Assembly: GCA_035501495.1 (NCBI GenBank)
Contig: DATJWB010000120.1
Coordinates: forward strand, 35,978-99,977
DNA length: 64,000 bases
Reading direction: 5' to 3'
From: JAIQFL01 sp035501495
GTDB taxonomy: Bacteria; Acidobacteriota; Terriglobia; Bryobacterales; Bryobacteraceae
The notes under the pieces are model-generated. The model worked only from the letters and a program-made list of their open reading frames with translations. It made no database searches and was not told where the DNA came from. Positions 17,034 to 24,500 of this stretch are shown here, one piece after another. The stretch's first letter is position 1. Every line of letters starts with the position of its first letter. The translations under genes and the position numbers were made by a program.

Positions 17034-17438
17034 GTGATTGATAACGCAAATCCAGGCAAGCTGTCTGCCGACCTTGATTTCCTGCAGTCCGTGATCGGGG
17101 AACAGCAGTCTGCGCTGGAAAAACTGACCTCTCGCAGTCGGGATCTGGAAACGGTTCTTCATAGTTTGCTCCTGGTGATCTTCCAACACCCGAACGCCAG
17201 CGCCCAGGTGAACGGGAACCTGGTGGGCACAACACTTCAAGTGAGGACTAGCCTCTCCCAACGGGAACTTCAAGTTCTAAAGCTCATGGTGGAGGGCAAA
17301 ACCAGCAAGGAGATTGCCGCGGAACTGGGAATCAGGTTCAAGACCGCTGTGACCCATCGGGCCAGTATTCTCAGCAAACTCGAGGTTCACGAGACCGCAT
17401 CCGCTGTCCGCGAGGCCATCCGAACGGGCTTGGTCTAG
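17034..17438 (+). CDS. LuxR-type HTH regulator with coiled-coil N-terminus
   Basis: 134 residues, GTG start. Residues 72-130 form a GerE/LuxR DNA-binding domain: SLSQRELQVLKLMVEGKTSK then EIAAELGIRFKTAVTHRASI and a C-terminal helix. The first 50 residues are a probable coiled coil (SVIGEQQSALEKLTSRSRDL). There is no receiver domain, so it is not a normal two-component regulator. It converges on the Crp/Fnr gene and the two stop codons overlap in CTAG. Confidence 0.8.
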   Translation: MIDNANPGKLSADLDFLQSVIGEQQSALEKLTSRSRDLETVLHSLLLVIFQHPNASAQVNGNLVGTTLQVRTSLSQRELQVLKLMVEGKTSKEIAAELGIRFKTAVTHRASILSKLEVHETASAVREAIRTGLV

Positions 17439-18160
17439 AACAGCGCCGCGCCGGCCATCCCGTGGGCAGCTACCATATGCCGCTCCGGGTAAGGCGCGCC
17501 CTTTTCCCGAAGCTCCCGTTTGATCGCCTGACTGTAAATGTCGATGTACTGCCGCGAATAGCGAAGCAGCCCCATGCGCCGCAGCCGGTTCATCTGAAAA
17601 GTCACGATCTCCCGCGAAGTCCCCACGTACTCAGAAATGGTGTGGTGCGTAAGCGAGCCGATACGCATCGATCCGTCGGCATTCCTCGAACCCACCGAAT
17701 CGGCGAGTTGTAACAGCGCCAGCATGACCCTCTCGGAGGTCTTGTACAACGCCATGCTCTCGATGCGGTCCTGAAGAGCAATGCATTGGCGGACCAGAAA
17801 TTGAGAGAGCGCGATTCCCAGGCTGGGCTCGCGTTCGATCTGGGCCTCGATTTCCGCCCGTGTCCAGCTCATGATGGTGGAGTCGTCCAAAGTTACAGCG
17901 GACTCCATGCGGTTTTCGGCCCCCACCAGCGAGAATTCGCCGAAGAGACCCTCGGCGCAGACAATGCGGCGTACCGTTACAAAACCATCATCAGCCATCG
18001 AAGTAATCTTTACCCGGCCCAGCATGACCAGATAGAGGCCGCCGCAGGGCCGTTGCCGGTCGTAGATCACACGACGCTTGGGGAACTCCTGGATAGGCTT
18101 GCGTGTCAGGTACGTTAGCGGATCGTCATAACCTCGTTCTCGTTCGATTGCAGAATTCAT
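17435..18160 (-). CDS. Crp/Fnr family transcriptional regulator
   Basis: 241 residues from ATG 18160; a longer frame exists but its extra N-terminus has no family character. A cyclic-nucleotide-binding fold occupies about residues 30-140 (GGLYLVMLGRVKITS, GLFGEFSLVG) and a winged HTH follows (HHTISEYVGTSREIVTFQMN). No cysteine cluster of the Fnr type is visible, so it is not expected to be an oxygen sensor. Effector unknown. A 180-base gap separates its start from the kinase remnant. Confidence 0.85.
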   Translation of the reverse strand: MNSAIERERGYDDPLTYLTRKPIQEFPKRRVIYDRQRPCGGLYLVMLGRVKITSMADDGFVTVRRIVCAEGLFGEFSLVGAENRMESAVTLDDSTIMSWTRAEIEAQIEREPSLGIALSQFLVRQCIALQDRIESMALYKTSERVMLALLQLADSVGSRNADGSMRIGSLTHHTISEYVGTSREIVTFQMNRLRRMGLLRYSRQYIDIYSQAIKRELREKGAPYPERHMVAAHGMAGAALF

Positions 18161-18340
18161 AGTACGGCTCCATCGACCCAGGTGCAGGGGCTGTTTGCAA
18201 GCGTAACGCTGGCATAATGCACTCGTCATCAGCATATTGGCCGATCGCCGGCTGCGTCTGGACGGTTTTGAGTAATGAACACTACAGCGACTCATAAGTA
18301 CTGGATGGGTACTAGACCGCAAAAGGTAGAATGACCTAAG

Positions 18341-18535
18341 ATGAATCTGACGGAGACGATCGAGGGTAGTGCGCATTTTGAAACCGCTCCCGATGCGATC
18401 GTGGTGGTATCGCCGCCGCCATGCGTACAGCGCGAATTTCGTGGCCGATCACGGGTACGCGGCAGGAGCGCGGGCCTGGAGATCTACAGCGCGGCGCGCA
18501 CCCACTCCATGACGCTGATTCATGAAAGGCGGTAA
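18341..18535 (+). pseudogene. PAS-domain fragment upstream of the collapsed hybrid kinase
   Basis: A 64-codon frame whose first part, SAHFETAPDAIVVVSP, matches the start of many sensor-kinase PAS domains (FxxLLEAAPDAIVVV). The remainder has no PAS character and ends in a stop. It sits just before a gene that itself contains kinase fragments, so both are best read as the ruins of one multidomain sensor. Confidence 0.45.
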
Positions 18536-18549
18536 CAGTCACGCGATCC

Positions 18550-19482
18550 GTGAGTATTGATTTTGTGGACCCAGACGCGCTAACCCGTGAGATGCATTCT
18601 GACGGTGCCGTTTCCAGAGCCGTGCGAATTTCGGTGAACCCGGCGGAGGACGTCGGCGAAAGCCTGTCGCGTGGTTACCGGCATACCGGCACCCCAGGCT
18701 CGGCGCATGGCGCGCGGCCGCTCGCGGATGAATACCCGCCCGTCATCGTGTTGATGGATACCAAGCTGAAGGGCGACATGGACGGCATTGGAGCTGCGCA
18801 GGCGATCCGCGAGCGCTACCAGACACCGGCCGACACGGCCGGACGGATCACTTTCATGAATCCGGCGGCCGAGATCATGGCCGGTCGAACCGCGCTCGAG
18901 ACCTTAGGCACTTCCATCGATACCTTGCTGCGGTTGCCGGGCGACAGCGCCGCTCCGATTCGGGATGAGACGGAGAAGATCACCGGTGTGAACGGCGCGC
19001 AGATCCGCGCGGAGAGCGGGCCGGGAGAGGGAATCATGTTTCGCATGTATTTTCCCAGGCAGACAGCACCTCATGATCCGGTGCAGAACGAGCCGGCCAT
19101 ACAAAGAAGCAATCCGGCGCTGAAGACGGTTCTGGTGGTGGAAGATCAGCCTTACCTTCTTGCAATGGTGAATCAGATTGTGAGCGATTCGGGTTACAAC
19201 GTGCTCGAAGCTTCCAACATGGAGCAGGCGCTCGTGGTCGCCGAAATGCACGCCGGGAAAATCGACCTGTTATTGAGCGACATCTCGATGCCGGGGGGGA
19301 GCGGGCCGGAACTGGCCAGGAAGCTGTTTGCCAGGCATCGGGATCTGAAGGTCATGTTCATGTCCGGTTACGGCGAAAACGTGCTGGGGCAGGACGCTTT
19401 GTCCGGACCGTTCGAGTTTATTCAGAAGCCCTTCGATCCGGAAGTCCTCACGCAGCGAATCGCTGCGATTCTCAATTCCTGA
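18550..19482 (+). CDS. Response-regulator protein derived from an internally deleted hybrid histidine kinase
   Basis: 310 residues with a GTG start. Residues 25-93 resemble the first part of a receiver domain, phospho-acceptor Asp 70 in VLMDTKLKGDMDG, cut off before the conserved Lys. Residues 97-146 are a shortened PAS (GRITFMNPAAEIM, then APIRDETEKITGV). Residues 148-170 are only the very end of a HATPase domain (GAQIRAESGPGEG, MYFPR). Residues 192-306 are a complete receiver: E198/D199, D244, S272, K293. The His-containing dimerisation domain and nearly all of the ATPase are missing. Only the C-terminal receiver is likely to work. All junctions are in frame. Confidence 0.7.
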   Translation: MSIDFVDPDALTREMHSDGAVSRAVRISVNPAEDVGESLSRGYRHTGTPGSAHGARPLADEYPPVIVLMDTKLKGDMDGIGAAQAIRERYQTPADTAGRITFMNPAAEIMAGRTALETLGTSIDTLLRLPGDSAAPIRDETEKITGVNGAQIRAESGPGEGIMFRMYFPRQTAPHDPVQNEPAIQRSNPALKTVLVVEDQPYLLAMVNQIVSDSGYNVLEASNMEQALVVAEMHAGKIDLLLSDISMPGGSGPELARKLFARHRDLKVMFMSGYGENVLGQDALSGPFEFIQKPFDPEVLTQRIAAILNS

Positions 19483-19509
19483 GGCGCGCGGGTTACACTG
19501 GTCGGGGTG

Positions 19510-20274
19510 ATGGATCAAGTGCTGCGCTACTCTGCGATTCTGTGGGCCACGGGTGTGCTGCTGGCGGGCCAGACGGAGCCGTCAGCGAGGACGGCGGCCA
19601 TGGCGCGCCCCGGGACCACTAAGCTGAACCCGAAGGACGGGCTCACGTACGTTTGGATTCCTCCGGGGACTTTCGGGATGGGCTGCTCGGCGGGCGACGC
19701 CGAGTGCTTTGGCCCGGAAGGTCCGGCGCACCAGGTGACGATTTCCCGCGGGTTTTGGATGGGGCAAACCGAAGTGACGCAGGAGGCGTGGCAGCGGGTG
19801 ATGGGGACGGCGCCGAGCAACTTCAAAGGCGACAAGCGGCCGGTGGAGAACATCACCTGGGATGACGCGCAGCACTACTGCCAGGCGGTGGGAATGCGTC
19901 TGCCGACAGAGGCGGAATGGGAGTACGCGGCGCGCGCCGGCAGCACGGCGAGCCGTTACAGCGATGTCGATTCGGTTGCCTGGCACAGCGGCAACAGCCA
20001 GGCCAAGACCCACGAAGTCGCGCTGAAGCAGCCGAACGCGTGGCTACTGTACGACATGCTGGGGAACGTTTGGGAGTGGGTATCCGACTGGTATGCAGAC
20101 CAATACTTGCCAATCGACCAGACCGACCCGACCGGCCCCGGAATGGGTGCGACGCGAGTGCGGCGCGGAGGCTCTTGGGATACGCCGCAGCGGTATTCCC
20201 GCGCGTCGTTCCGGAGCAGCAGCAGGACGTCGTACCGCTTCAGCAATCTCGGGGTGCGGTGCGTGGGGAACTGA
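19510..20274 (+). CDS. Exported SUMF1/FGE-sulfatase-type protein
   Basis: 254 residues; ATG at 19510 directly follows an in-frame GTG, so the start is uncertain by one codon. A signal peptide (YSAILWATGVLLAGQ) is followed by the FGE-sulfatase fold: VWIPPGTFGMG, FWMGQTEVTQEAW, RLPTEAEWEYAAR, NVWEWVSDWY, RRGGSWD and a terminal VRC. The family includes formylglycine-generating enzymes and many lectin-like or regulatory relatives. No sulfatase gene is nearby, so formylglycine formation is not supported. It is convergent with the exported protein at 20382. Confidence 0.85.
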   Translation: MDQVLRYSAILWATGVLLAGQTEPSARTAAMARPGTTKLNPKDGLTYVWIPPGTFGMGCSAGDAECFGPEGPAHQVTISRGFWMGQTEVTQEAWQRVMGTAPSNFKGDKRPVENITWDDAQHYCQAVGMRLPTEAEWEYAARAGSTASRYSDVDSVAWHSGNSQAKTHEVALKQPNAWLLYDMLGNVWEWVSDWYADQYLPIDQTDPTGPGMGATRVRRGGSWDTPQRYSRASFRSSSRTSYRFSNLGVRCVGN

Positions 20275-20381
20275 GCGGTCTGCCGCTGTGGCTCGGGTGC
20301 GATTTCTTCACGGCTTCTCACACTCACGGTCGCGGCTCGGAAACCGATTCCGGGCCGCGACTGTCCAGGAGCGTTGATCTC

Positions 20382-21200
20382 TTAGCGGCCGAGTTCCGTA
20401 ACGGTGTAGTCCGGTGGGATCTGGAACAGGGCGGGGTCGAGTGTTCCCTGCACGATATTGGTGAGCTGATAAGTGGTGACGCCGAAGCGAGGGTCGGAGT
20501 TCACGGTCTTCACCAGAGTGTCGAGATCGCGGGAATACCAGCGCTCGTTCGTGATGTGGATGTCGCGATTGTTGCCGATCTTGCCGGCCTGGACAATCTG
20601 CGTCAGGCGGGTGCCTTCGGCGGCCACTCCGTTCACGGTCTGCACGCCAAGGTCTTCGGTGTTGCGGTTCAAATCGCGAAGAGCGGCGGCCTGTCCCGCG
20701 ATGTACCCTTCGGCGTATGAGGCGCTTGCGTTGGCGCCGCCGCCCGATCGCCCTCCGCGCATGACTCCGGCGCCCGCGGGCTGCGCCGGGACTAGACCGT
20801 TCGCCGGGGTTTTGCGGGCCGTCTTCGCGGCGGGATCCAGCACTATGGTGGTATGAGCCACGGGGTCGGCAATGACGATCCGGGTCCTGCCGTTCGCGGT
20901 CTGCTCCGTGCGGATGCGGCCCTGGCTGTCGCGGTACAACAGGCTGGTGTTGGTGTTCTCAATCAGTGTCCCGTCGGCGAGGGTCTGCATGGTTTTCCGT
21001 TCCTCCGTGGCTGAGAAAGGCTTGCCGACAACCGGCTGGCCGGCGGCGCCTCCTCTGTCGGGCAGTCTCACCCAATCGGTGCCTGGCTGGCCAAGGCTGG
21101 CCGGCTGGCCCATTTGGCTGGCCTGCTGGAAGGGCTGCGCCGCCAATCCGCCAAGTGTCACGGCCGCGGCGGCCGCGAATCTCCAGATGTTCATCGTCAT
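20382..21200 (-). CDS. Exported protein of unknown function in an ECF sigma operon
   Basis: 272 residues. The ATG at 21200 has AGGAGG at about ten bases and is followed by a signal peptide (NIWRFAAAAAVTLGGLAAQ). The mature part is rich in beta strands and polar residues, with motifs such as SLLYRDSQGRIRTEQ, VAHTTIVLDPAAKTA and a Gly-rich stretch RGGRSGGGANAS. No enzyme signature was recognised. It is the third gene after an ECF sigma factor and its anti-sigma factor on the same strand, so it is probably a periplasmic member of that regulon. Confidence 0.75.
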   Translation of the reverse strand: MTMNIWRFAAAAAVTLGGLAAQPFQQASQMGQPASLGQPGTDWVRLPDRGGAAGQPVVGKPFSATEERKTMQTLADGTLIENTNTSLLYRDSQGRIRTEQTANGRTRIVIADPVAHTTIVLDPAAKTARKTPANGLVPAQPAGAGVMRGGRSGGGANASASYAEGYIAGQAAALRDLNRNTEDLGVQTVNGVAAEGTRLTQIVQAGKIGNNRDIHITNERWYSRDLDTLVKTVNSDPRFGVTTYQLTNIVQGTLDPALFQIPPDYTVTELGR

Positions 21201-21232
21201 GGCTATTAATCCTCCTCTTGAAAACCTCGAAC

Positions 21233-21820
21233 TCAATCCGGTATCGATACTGTCAGTGGGCGGATCGCCCGGGCCCGACCGTCCTGGCTCACCAGCACGT
21301 CGGCATCGATCGAGGTAGACGGGTCGGCTGCCTCTACGTGGAATCCTGCCGCGAGCAGGACGGTGACCGGGATCCGCATGCGGACTACCTCGGCGCGCTC
21401 CTCCGGGGCCAGCGGAATGGTGTACGGGATGGTCAGAAACGGCGATTCCGAACTCGATGCCGCGGCCACCGGGTGCACGGGAGAAGGCCGCAGGATCCAA
21501 ACGGCGCCAAGGAAGATGGAGGCGGCCAACGCCGCGGCAAAGACCCACCGACGGGCGGATGGCCGCGTTCGCTTTCGCAAGGCGGCTGACCTGTCGAATT
21601 CCGCCAACACGCGGGACTCGATGGTCACGTCAACGGGCAGCGCTTCGGCAGCCAGCGAATCGAGCCCGGTTTGCAAGGTACGCTGCTCGTCCAGCAGGCG
21701 AGCGCACTCGGCGCACCGGTCGAGATGCAGCAGCAGGGACTGCCGTTCCGCGGATTCCAAATCGCCGCCGCGTGCTAATTCCATCAAGCCGCTCCGGTAC
21801 TCGCGGCACTTCATAGACAT
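21233..21820 (-). CDS. Zinc-finger anti-sigma factor
   Basis: 195 residues. The N-terminus has the ZAS zinc site: C5, H32, C36 and C39 (HLDRCAEC). A single membrane segment follows near 90-108 (RWVFAAALAASIFLGAVWIL), and the C-terminal 85 residues would face the periplasm. It overlaps the 3' end of the sigma factor gene by ten bases, the normal arrangement for a co-translated partner that holds the sigma factor at the membrane. Confidence 0.85.
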   Translation of the reverse strand: MSMKCREYRSGLMELARGGDLESAERQSLLLHLDRCAECARLLDEQRTLQTGLDSLAAEALPVDVTIESRVLAEFDRSAALRKRTRPSARRWVFAAALAASIFLGAVWILRPSPVHPVAAASSSESPFLTIPYTIPLAPEERAEVVRMRIPVTVLLAAGFHVEAADPSTSIDADVLVSQDGRARAIRPLTVSIPD

Positions 21821-22386
21821 TTCTGGCCTTCTCTCTTCCGTTGAAATTTGCGCGCCAGCAATTCGCGCGCACGATGCAGGCGCGACCGCACCGTCCCCGT
21901 CGGACAGCCCAATACTCCGGCGGCCTCCTCATAACTTCTGGACTCCAAATCGCACAGGACTACGGCTTCCCGATACGGTCCGGGCAGCGCCGCGATGGCC
22001 TCTCTCAATTGCGCGGCCTCCTGCTCGCGCTCAATGGCGCATGCGAAATCGTCGCTTTCGCGGTCATGGAACGCCGGCTCCGATTCGTCAAAGGGTAGCC
22101 AGCGCCGCCCGGCGCGCTGGTCACGCAGGAGAAACTTGCGCGCCACGCCGCCCAGGAACGCGCCGAGGTCGCCGCGTTCGGCATCGAAATCGCCGGGGTG
22201 GTGGATCAGCCAGACGAACACGTCCTGCGTGACCTCTCCGGCCCGGATCGGGTCGGCCGTCATATAAAAAGCGAACCGGTAGACAGCGGGATAGTGAGCA
22301 CGGTACAACGCCCCGAACGCCTCGCGGTCGCCGGCCCGGAACTGTTCCAAGAGGATGCGATCGGATCTGCGTTCGGGCTCCTGCAT
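21811..22386 (-). CDS. ECF-family RNA polymerase sigma factor
   Basis: 191 residues from ATG 22386; a GTG at 22458 overlapping the upstream gene would add 24 residues. Region 2 is seen in LLEQFRAGDREAFGALYRAH ... VTQDVFVWL and region 4 in LPGPYREAVVLCDLESRSYE ... TGTVRSRLHRARELL. The shorter start is preferred because a GGAACTT element of ECF type lies between the two candidates. It should be released when its membrane partner (the next gene) is inactivated. Confidence 0.88.
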   Translation of the reverse strand: MQEPERRSDRILLEQFRAGDREAFGALYRAHYPAVYRFAFYMTADPIRAGEVTQDVFVWLIHHPGDFDAERGDLGAFLGGVARKFLLRDQRAGRRWLPFDESEPAFHDRESDDFACAIEREQEAAQLREAIAALPGPYREAVVLCDLESRSYEEAAGVLGCPTGTVRSRLHRARELLARKFQRKREGQKCL

Positions 22387-22399
22387 CAGCGGTTCGACT

Positions 22400-22428
22400 G
22401 TATTGTCCGCCGAAAGGCTGGAAGTTCC
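22400..22428 (-). promoter_or_regulatory. Candidate ECF-type promoter upstream of the sigma gene
   Basis: On the minus strand GGAACTT (22428-22422), the textbook ECF -35 sequence, is followed after 16 bases by CAATAC near 22405. It lies just upstream of the preferred sigma start at 22386, implying autoregulation. It is within the 3' edge zone of the oxidoreductase gene's downstream side, so co-transcription from upstream is also possible. Confidence 0.45.
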
Positions 22429-22454
22429 CGAGAGTTGTAGCTTTCGGCTGAACC

Positions 22455-23534
22455 TCACAGCGGCAGGCGGACCGGGAGGCCGGTCTGGCTCGAGCGATAG
22501 ATGGCCGTGAAGAGTTCCACCACGGCGCGCCCGTCGGCCGCGGTCACGGCGGGCTCGCGGTTCTCACGAACGGCGTGCAGGAAATCGCGGACCTGGAGCG
22601 CGTGGTAATGATAAGCCGGGTCCACCGAGCTGAAGTGGCCGCGGTCCTGCGCCTGGAACGCAGGCAACAGGGACTCTTCGCCGGGAATGGTCCACAGATC
22701 GTTGAACGGCGGATCGGTGACGCCGGTCATGCCGGCCACGAAGGTCGCTCCGGTATCGGTCTCCACGCCGACCGATGCCCCGCTGGCTCCGTGTACGTGC
22801 AGCCTGGTGTAGATGCCGGGGCGCTGGCTGAGGCTGGTGAGGATGGAGCCTAAGGCGCCGTTATGGAAGTGCAGAATGGCCAGGGCGGTGTCTTCGACCT
22901 CGATATAGGGGTGGTTCAGATTGGCGCAGGAGCCCGAGACCTGCCGTACCGGACCCATGAACCAGCGCAGCAGGTCGAGGTGGTGAGGCGCCTGGTTCAC
23001 CAGCACGCCGCCGCCTTCGGAATCGAGCCGCCCGCGCCAGGGATCGGAACGGTAATACGCTTCGTCGCGCCAGCTTAACATGTGGACCGTGCCCAACACC
23101 GGCGTGCCGATCTTGCCGGCATCGATAGCTGCCTTGAGGCGCAGGACCGGCTCGTAGAAGCGGCGCTGGCTGACGACTCCCAGCTTGACGCCGGCCTCCC
23201 GGGCCGCCGCGATCATGGCATCGCAATCCTCCAGGCTGGCGGCCATGGGCTTTTCGACCAGCACATGAACTCCGGCGCGCGCCGCCTCGACGGCCGCGGC
23301 GCGGTGCCGGGGATGCGGCGTGCAAATGCACACCGCCTCCACGCCGGCATGGGCGAACATGGCGGCGGAGTCGTCGAAGGACCGCGCGCCGTACTGAGCG
23401 GTAAAGGACCGTGCGCGCTCCCCTTGCGTGTCGCACACAGCCACCAGTTCGGATTCCTCGAGCCCGGCCAGCGCGAGGGCGTGAATCTGGCCCACTTTGC
23501 CGCATCCGATCAGGGCGGTACGGACGCGGCGCAT
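22455..23534 (-). CDS. Gfo/Idh/MocA family NAD(P)-dependent oxidoreductase
   Basis: 359 residues. N-terminal Rossmann fold with ALIGCGKVGQIHALAL and the family motif VEKPMAAS (EKP, about residues 93-95). The C-terminal alpha/beta domain contains the catalytic-type GGGVLVNQAPHHLDLLRW, with the His in the H-x2-D arrangement. These enzymes oxidise or reduce sugars, inositols or sugar acids. Its start overlaps the stop of the upstream xylose-isomerase-like gene (TGATG), so the pair works as one unit; this pairing is typical of cyclitol or sugar catabolism. Confidence 0.88.
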   Translation of the reverse strand: MRRVRTALIGCGKVGQIHALALAGLEESELVAVCDTQGERARSFTAQYGARSFDDSAAMFAHAGVEAVCICTPHPRHRAAAVEAARAGVHVLVEKPMAASLEDCDAMIAAAREAGVKLGVVSQRRFYEPVLRLKAAIDAGKIGTPVLGTVHMLSWRDEAYYRSDPWRGRLDSEGGGVLVNQAPHHLDLLRWFMGPVRQVSGSCANLNHPYIEVEDTALAILHFHNGALGSILTSLSQRPGIYTRLHVHGASGASVGVETDTGATFVAGMTGVTDPPFNDLWTIPGEESLLPAFQAQDRGHFSSVDPAYHYHALQVRDFLHAVRENREPAVTAADGRAVVELFTAIYRSSQTGLPVRLPL

Positions 23535-24439
23535 CAGCTTGGCTCCGGGTAATACGTGGCGCACATGCGGCGCAGGAAGGCCAGCGATTCGGCCATCTCC
23601 TGCATGCCGTTCATGCCGTCTTCGATGCTGATCCAGCCGCTGTAGCGGTGCTCGCTGAGGATGCGAAAGATCGCGTGGTAGTCGTTGAGGCCCTTTCCGG
23701 TGACGCCGTGGCGAAGGTGCGGCGAGTAACCGAGCGTGCCATCGCTCTGGCGCAGGTCGGCGAGGCTCGCTCCGGGTTCCAGGTAGCGGTCGCTGGCATG
23801 CATGCTGACTACGCGAGGGGCGACGGCTTCGAGCAGAGCGACCGGGTCGTCTCCGGCCACGATGGCGTTCGAGGGGTCGTACTGCACGCCGAAGTACTCG
23901 CGCTCGGGAATCGCGGCGAGCAGTTCCAGAAAGACGTCGCGCTTTTGTGCAAATTCGGGATAGTGCCAGAAGCCGTCCTTGTAGTGGTTTTCGAGGCCCA
24001 ACACCACGTCGCGTTCGCGGGCCACGGGAATCAGGCTCTCGATGCATTCGGCCACCCACCGGATGCCTTGGACGCGGCTGACCTCGGGATAGCGCTGGCC
24101 GCTGAGAACGCGGCAGACGCTGCGCGGTCCGCCCAAACGGCGGCAGATGCGGATCATGAGGGCTTCGCGGTCAATGGCCCGGCGCCGCGCATCGGCATCG
24201 GGATTGGTGAAATCGGGCGAGCAGCACAGCATGGGCATGGCGAAGCCGGCGCGATGGAGGGCCTCGCCGACACGGTCGAGGTACGCGTCGTCGAACGAGG
24301 TGAAGAAGCCTTCGTACATTTCGAGGCCGTCGGCATCGAGCGAGCGGGCCATCTCGATCCACTCGAAGACTGACATGGTGCGATCTCCGGCGATGCGATC
24401 GAGGTAGCATTTCGGGAATGCGGAGAGCTTGGGTGTCAT
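23534..24439 (-). CDS. Xylose-isomerase-like TIM-barrel sugar isomerase/epimerase
   Basis: 301 residues. The fold of the AP endonuclease 2 / xylose isomerase-like family is indicated by the glutamate and histidine metal ligands in VVLGLENHYKDGFWH, QYDPSNA and VSMHASDRY, with the last one in WISIEDGMNG. These bind a divalent metal and isomerise or epimerise sugars or keto-sugars. The start is separated from the enolase-superfamily gene by a repeat (24452-24500). It is coupled to the Gfo/Idh/MocA gene downstream. Confidence 0.82.
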   Translation of the reverse strand: MTPKLSAFPKCYLDRIAGDRTMSVFEWIEMARSLDADGLEMYEGFFTSFDDAYLDRVGEALHRAGFAMPMLCCSPDFTNPDADARRRAIDREALMIRICRRLGGPRSVCRVLSGQRYPEVSRVQGIRWVAECIESLIPVARERDVVLGLENHYKDGFWHYPEFAQKRDVFLELLAAIPEREYFGVQYDPSNAIVAGDDPVALLEAVAPRVVSMHASDRYLEPGASLADLRQSDGTLGYSPHLRHGVTGKGLNDYHAIFRILSEHRYSGWISIEDGMNGMQEMAESLAFLRRMCATYYPEPS

Positions 24440-24451
24440 GTAAGGTCAAAA

Positions 24452-24500
24452 AGCGTCCCGATGAGTCGGGACGCGGCAGGCAGGAGTGCCTGCGCCACTA
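24452..24500 (-). repeat. Dispersed two-hairpin repeat, copy 2 (includes the stop of the enolase-superfamily gene)
   Basis: Reverse complement of the element at 7562-7608 with 45 of 47 matches. In this copy CGTCCCGA/TCGGGACG is a perfect 8-bp stem with a four-base loop, and CAGGCA/TGCCTG forms a second 6-bp stem. The edge of the element is the TAG stop codon of the gene at 24498-25733. It fills the gap before the TIM-barrel gene. Confidence 0.75.

Noticed and set aside
19510..20274. True formylglycine-generating enzyme for a sulfatase
   Set aside because: No sulfatase nearby and the protein has a signal peptide; only the general SUMF1 fold is supported.
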